Shown here in pieces: positions 60,140-64,000 of a stretch of DNA of 64,000 nt (position 1 is its first letter; every line of letters begins with the position of its first letter). The translations under genes were made by a program, and so were the position numbers. Origin of the DNA: Drechslerella dactyloides (Eukaryota > Ascomycota > Orbiliomycetes > Orbiliales > Orbiliaceae); assembly GCA_020064725.1 (NCBI GenBank), contig JAGTWJ010000003.1:3162001-3226000 (forward strand), in the 5' to 3' direction. The notes under the pieces are model-generated. The model was not told where the DNA came from, made no database searches, and saw only the letters and a program-made list of their open reading frames with translations.

Positions 60140-61603
60140 ATGTCGAACGCACAGCGGAAGCGCGACTTCTTCGCCGCCTTTGCGAAGCCCAAGCCCGCCC
60201 CCGCGAAGAAGCCGAAGCCAGACACCCCGGACGACATCCCTACATCCACCACCCCGCCGACTGCGAACACCACCGTCCAAGATGATGCCAGCACCGATAT
60301 TCTAGACACAGACGAGGAGTCGACGGACTTCAAGCTCGCCCTGCTGTCATCGCTTCAGCCGTCTCTGCCCGCGGACGCTCTCCTCGAGCTGCTCCTCGCC
60401 TGCGACGGCTCCGTCCCCGCCGCCGCCGCCCTCGCCGCCAAGCGCCGCCCGCCCTCGTCCATCACCACCCAATCCTCCCTCTCCACCTTCCTCCCCACCG
60501 CTCCATCCGCCTCCCGCAAGATCCCCTTCCCCCTGCCTCCCATCCCCAAATTCAAGACTCTCCACCTCACCACGCCCTCGCAGGTGCCCTTCCACGCCCC
60601 GGCCACGCTCCACCCGTCCTTCCTCCCCGCTGCCACCGCCACATCCCTACTATCAGAATGCCTCGCCGAGGTCCCCGCGTTCGGCCGCTACGAGTTCCGT
60701 CTGTTCGACCGCAACGTCAGCAGCCCGCACACCGCCGCCTTCTACGTCGCCGACGAATCCATGGCGTCCCACCACACTCGACAAGGCGGGTACCTCTACA
60801 ACGGCACCGCGCTCGCCACCGTCCGCCTCTTCACGCCGACGATGACGTCCATAACGCCCCTCGTCGAGAAATTCGTCAACGACGCCGTCGACGAGCGCAT
60901 CGCAACCGTCTATCCTGACGGCAAGAAGCTGAAACACATGCTGCCCGCGGGTAAATGGCGGGTCACATCCGCGTTTATGAACTGCTACGACGGCGCGAAG
61001 CAGAGCGTCGGCTGGCACTCCGACCAGCTGACCTATCTCGGCCCGCGGCCCGTCATCGCATCGCTAAGCCTCGGCGTCGAGCGCGAGTTCCGCCTCCGCC
61101 GCGTCGCACCCGTAACCCTCGACCCGGAAGCCGAGTCCTCCCACGACACCTCCCCACCGCCAGATAAAGAAACAGAAACAGAAACAGACCCGCCGGACGA
61201 CAGCGACGACTGGAAATGGCAGCCGGAGGGACAAGTGTCGCTCCACCTCCCGCATAACTCCCTCCTGATAATGCACGCCGAATGCCAGGAATCCTGGAAA
61301 CACAGCGTGCACCCCGCCTCCACCATCGCACCGCACCCGCTGGCCGACAACAAACGCATAAACATCACCTTCCGCTGCTACCGCGATGCGCTGACGCCGG
61401 AGAAGATACCGCGGTGTAAATGCGGCGTTGCGTGTGTTTTGAAGACCGTGCAGCGGGTTAAGAGTAAGATGGGGCGGTACTTTTGGGGCTGTCAGGTTGG
61501 GAATCAGTGGCGGGATGAGGAGGTGAAGGATGGTGAGGAGGGGGGGTGTGGGTTTTTGCTGTGGGCGCGGTTCGACGAGGACGGCGAGCCGATTTGGGAG
61601 TGA
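60140..61603 (+). CDS. AlkB-type 2-oxoglutarate/Fe(II) dioxygenase with CUE and GRF domains
   Basis: A single exon of 487 residues. A basic N-terminus (QRKRDFFAAFAKPKP) is followed by a CUE-like helical module (about 64-101: DFKLALLSSLQPSLPADALL). The AlkB core follows: WHSDQL gives the HxD iron ligands (His 293, Asp 295), SWKHSVHP the distal His (388), and RINITFR the RxxxxxR pair for 2-oxoglutarate (406-412). The C-terminal 65 residues form a GRF-type zinc finger (RCKCGVACVL ... GRYFWGCQ ... GCGFLLWA). AlkB enzymes oxidatively remove methyl lesions such as 1-methyladenine and 3-methylcytosine. The core resembles ALKBH2/3. The CUE module suggests ubiquitin binding and the GRF finger suggests single-stranded nucleic acid binding; both are inferred from family. 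Probably nuclear. Confidence 0.93.
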   Translation: MSNAQRKRDFFAAFAKPKPAPAKKPKPDTPDDIPTSTTPPTANTTVQDDASTDILDTDEESTDFKLALLSSLQPSLPADALLELLLACDGSVPAAAALAAKRRPPSSITTQSSLSTFLPTAPSASRKIPFPLPPIPKFKTLHLTTPSQVPFHAPATLHPSFLPAATATSLLSECLAEVPAFGRYEFRLFDRNVSSPHTAAFYVADESMASHHTRQGGYLYNGTALATVRLFTPTMTSITPLVEKFVNDAVDERIATVYPDGKKLKHMLPAGKWRVTSAFMNCYDGAKQSVGWHSDQLTYLGPRPVIASLSLGVEREFRLRRVAPVTLDPEAESSHDTSPPPDKETETETDPPDDSDDWKWQPEGQVSLHLPHNSLLIMHAECQESWKHSVHPASTIAPHPLADNKRINITFRCYRDALTPEKIPRCKCGVACVLKTVQRVKSKMGRYFWGCQVGNQWRDEEVKDGEEGGCGFLLWARFDEDGEPIWE

Positions 61604-62179
61604 TATTATGTTCTTGACAGTATTTTAACGACGGTATGAATGATATGACGAATAGCATTGTTGCGGTATATACCTGGTTTTGTTGATATGAGCACGGTAT
61701 ATCACCTGCCTGATATACGGTGCAGTCGCATATTAATGCTGTGGCCCAGCCTCCGTGTAAATCTCTACAAGATTTAATATAATCCACATTGTTCATATGT
61801 GTGAGGTCAGCGAGTTTGTCAGTCTTTGTTTATCGATCCCGGCCAAATTTTGGAATTTTCAGCGGGCACCTATGCTAAGCCTGGCATTTGAGCTGCAGTC
61901 TCGAAGTCAGATTGACGTTGCGTGGCCCGCGACAGCAGAATATTCGAGCCTCGGCATCCGCCCCGAAACCAACAGTAGATCAAACGAATATATGATCATC
62001 TAAAGTATACTATGCACACTTTAAACCCCGGTTCGTTTTGGGTTGTCCGGCCCCTTCTGCGCGTGATGGCCTCGCCATGTTCCATCCGGTATTGGCGTTC
62101 ATCGCTTGTATGTAAAACTCCATGGCACAGCATAGCGCTCGGGGCATCGTATGGCATACAATCTCGACCGTGTTGAACG
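61604..62179. other. Intergenic, no gene seen
   Basis: Short frames only. It contains the 3' flank of the AlkB gene and presumably of the small gene on the minus strand. Confidence 0.5.
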
Positions 62180-62576
62180 CTAATCGTTTGAACGTACGAC
62201 TCTGACGACCAACAAGACCTCCTTGTCAGCGCACTTGACCCCACTGACGACCCATTGACGACCGCCTCGCCGCTCCTTCTCGTTCAGTTCATTGATCGCG
62301 CATGCCACCGCTCTTATTTTGTAATCCTCGAGTTTCGCCATATCCATTAAGTCGAAGGTGGATTTGGATAGTGCTATCTCGTCTATTGGAAGGGCGGTAA
62401 TGTTTGGAGGCGTCCAGTTGTAGCTGGTGCCTTTCCTTTCGCTGAAGATGATCATCTGTGTTGGAGCGAACTGCGGGGAAAGTACATTGGGCTGTTGAGA
62501 ACATTTCAGTCTTCGGCTATACGACCGTGATTCTGATACTGGTGGATGTGGAGATAATGCCTACCCAGTTTTCCAT
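62180..62576 (-). CDS. Candidate small two-exon gene, unknown product
   Basis: A proposed 12-base first exon (62576-62565, encoding MENW) is followed by a GT-AG intron of 73 bases with a GACTGA branch-like site, and exon 2 (62491-62180). This gives 107 residues in phase. The sequence looks coding: PNVLSPQFAPTQMIIFSERK, YNWTPPNITALPIDEIALSK, FDLMDMAKLEDYKIRAVACA, then a basic ending. If the tiny exon is wrong, ATG 62455 gives 91 residues. No family, signal peptide or membrane segment is recognised. It could also be the surviving 3' end of a broken gene. Confidence 0.4.
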
Positions 62577-64000
62577 GTTTTTGCAATAGCCAAAGCGAAG
62601 AATATTAAAGATCAAAACTTAAACTGTGCGGTATCCGCTGTGATATCGTTTCAGTAATATATTCCTACACTAGGTAGATCTGTAGAGGTGGCTTCCGGCT
62701 TTCAGTCAATCGACAAAACGGCCGCGGGGGTGTGTGTTGGAACCAACGCTGCTGGTAATTTCAAAAAGCAGTATTTTACGATCAAGCGGACATTTACATT
62801 ACCTCTATTTATATTATATCTCCATGTCATCCGTCCAAGATATTAAAGAGGCTAACCTTTATCTAAGTCTCAACCCTGCCTGAAGTTAAAATTTCAGGCA
62901 TGATATAAAGTGAACCGGAACTCTGGTTAACGGCCCGGGAGATAACATATGCCAACTAGCCTAATGCAACACTCCCGACCCTGATGTCACCACAGCTCTG
63001 AGTGCATATTTATTGGCCGAATTGCGGGTATCTACCACCACCGTCGCAAAACAATTCGCGTTAATTTTACTGATCGAGAATACGAGAAAGGTAGCCCTGA
63101 AGTTCAATTGGGTAGGTTCGCTGTTTGCTTTGAATCTGCAAATCCGAATCCGTGCTAGCGCTGATGCTGTGCATATGGTGCCTGAAGTTTCCAGGAGCTA
63201 GCTGTGCTTGATTAGATCCGGACAACAACTGATAAAGACAGATTTCAGCAGTTGGAATTGAACCAACGGTGCTTGAAAGTGCTGCTTATATAATATACCC
63301 TGATATGCTGTCAAGTGCAGAAGCGATGGCCTGCTGTATCTTTCTCCATTGCTCTCAAAAGATAAAAGTATGGACGTGATTATGTAAGCTGCTATGCGAT
63401 AAGCCGTATGATATTCTGCTCACCCCCCAGGCTGGTGATCCAGATCGCTTATGGGTATCTTCCACACAGTGTCGACAACGCCTAAAATCTCGATCAGGGT
63501 AGCTGTGGTCCGTAATCCGCTCGCAAACTCGCTGGGGATCGAGCTTATACACCAAATTCTTCCCTTCCAGGTAGGGTCACCGTGCATTTGCGAGTCCGAA
63601 TCCGTGCATGCTGTGCGATCATATGGTGCCTGAATTTTTACCAGGCGTAACACGCATACACTGCTGGATCCGATTTACAGCGCCTGTCTAAACTTAGCTA
63701 AACCTTTGGCCTAGCTATTCACATTTTCGAAAGTTCTCCGAACGGTTCATCGACGTCGAATACAACCCGACTTGCTGGAACGCTGCAATTTTTCAAGCAC
63801 TATACACTCCCCACTTCCAACGTGATAATACACCAACAAAACAACAATCGATCCTAAAAGTTCTAGAGTAAAATAAATTACAAAGATGAACTCGAGCAAA
63901 GATCGCCGTCCTCCGCAGAAAGATACCGCTGAATCCGCACTGAATCCGTGCGAAATCTGCCGATTGTTGATAGCTAGAGAAGGAACCAACAGATTCCACC
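62577..64000. other. AT-rich region, no gene seen
   Basis: Short frames only, up to 80 codons at the right edge on the minus strand, without motifs. Two phrases recur with variation, TGCAAATCCGAATCCGTGC-like at about 63137-63155 and TGCGAGTCCGAATCCGTGC at about 63589-63607, each followed by GTGCATATGGTGCCTGAA-like or CATATGGTGCCTGAA sequence. This indicates a diverged direct repeat of about 60 bases. Confidence 0.45.

Overview
This window is nuclear DNA of a filamentous ascomycete (Pezizomycotina). The reasons are genes split by short GT-AG introns of about 50-135 bases, full-length fungal CDC45 and PEX7, an Egh16-type secreted protein, a small secreted protein with the fungal 'CxxNNCLRAL ... 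YASACSCIG' layout, and degraded Ty3/gypsy and Ty1/copia pieces. No operons, rRNA, CRISPR array or convincing tRNA is visible. The genus cannot be named from the sequence alone.

The window alternates between compact, GC-rich gene blocks and long AT-rich stretches where open frames are short and scrambled. Layout: 1-2.3 kb, AT-rich, no gene. 2.3-4.9 kb, a five-exon protein kinase fused to ankyrin repeats (minus strand). 4.9-20.1 kb, a gene desert holding a Ty3/gypsy pol relic (9.0-9.5 kb) and an unusual density of inverted and tandem repeats (8.1-15.7 kb). 20.1-25.6 kb, a block of four genes: a small multi-pass membrane protein, an orphan protein, a secreted GPI-anchor candidate and an AT-hook protein. 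25.6-28.6 kb, desert ending in a Ty1/copia integrase relic. 29.0-29.8 kb, an acidic single-pass membrane protein. 30.7-31.8 kb, an Egh16/Gas1-like secreted protein with a repeat-rich tail. 31.8-36.6 kb, desert. 36.6-41.8 kb, CDC45 and an MFS transporter, convergent. 41.8-55.6 kb, desert containing two isolated secreted-protein genes (45.0-46.0 and 52.6-53.4 kb). 55.6-61.6 kb, the densest block: an MDR-family oxidoreductase, a SAM methyltransferase, PEX7 and an AlkB-type dioxygenase. 61.6-64 kb, one small candidate gene and AT-rich sequence.

The recognised housekeeping functions are DNA replication (CDC45 of the CMG helicase), repair of alkylated nucleic acid (AlkB homologue with CUE and GRF modules), peroxisomal protein import (PEX7) and transport or redox metabolism. 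They are not a linked pathway. Two gene pairs diverge from shared promoter regions: oxidoreductase/methyltransferase and PEX7/AlkB. Several secreted proteins (Egh16-like, 300-residue orphan, 218-residue Cys-rich protein, GPI candidate) lie inside or beside repeat-rich deserts, a layout often seen for host-interaction genes in fungi. That interpretation is inference.

The most unusual feature not explained by genes is the hairpin-rich interval at 8.1-15.7 kb: several near-perfect inverted repeats (arms of 10-22 bases), a nested double hairpin whose end motif recurs elsewhere in the window, and two sets of palindrome-bearing tandem repeats. All gene models were spliced by hand by checking reading phase across GT-AG introns; no similarity search was run.
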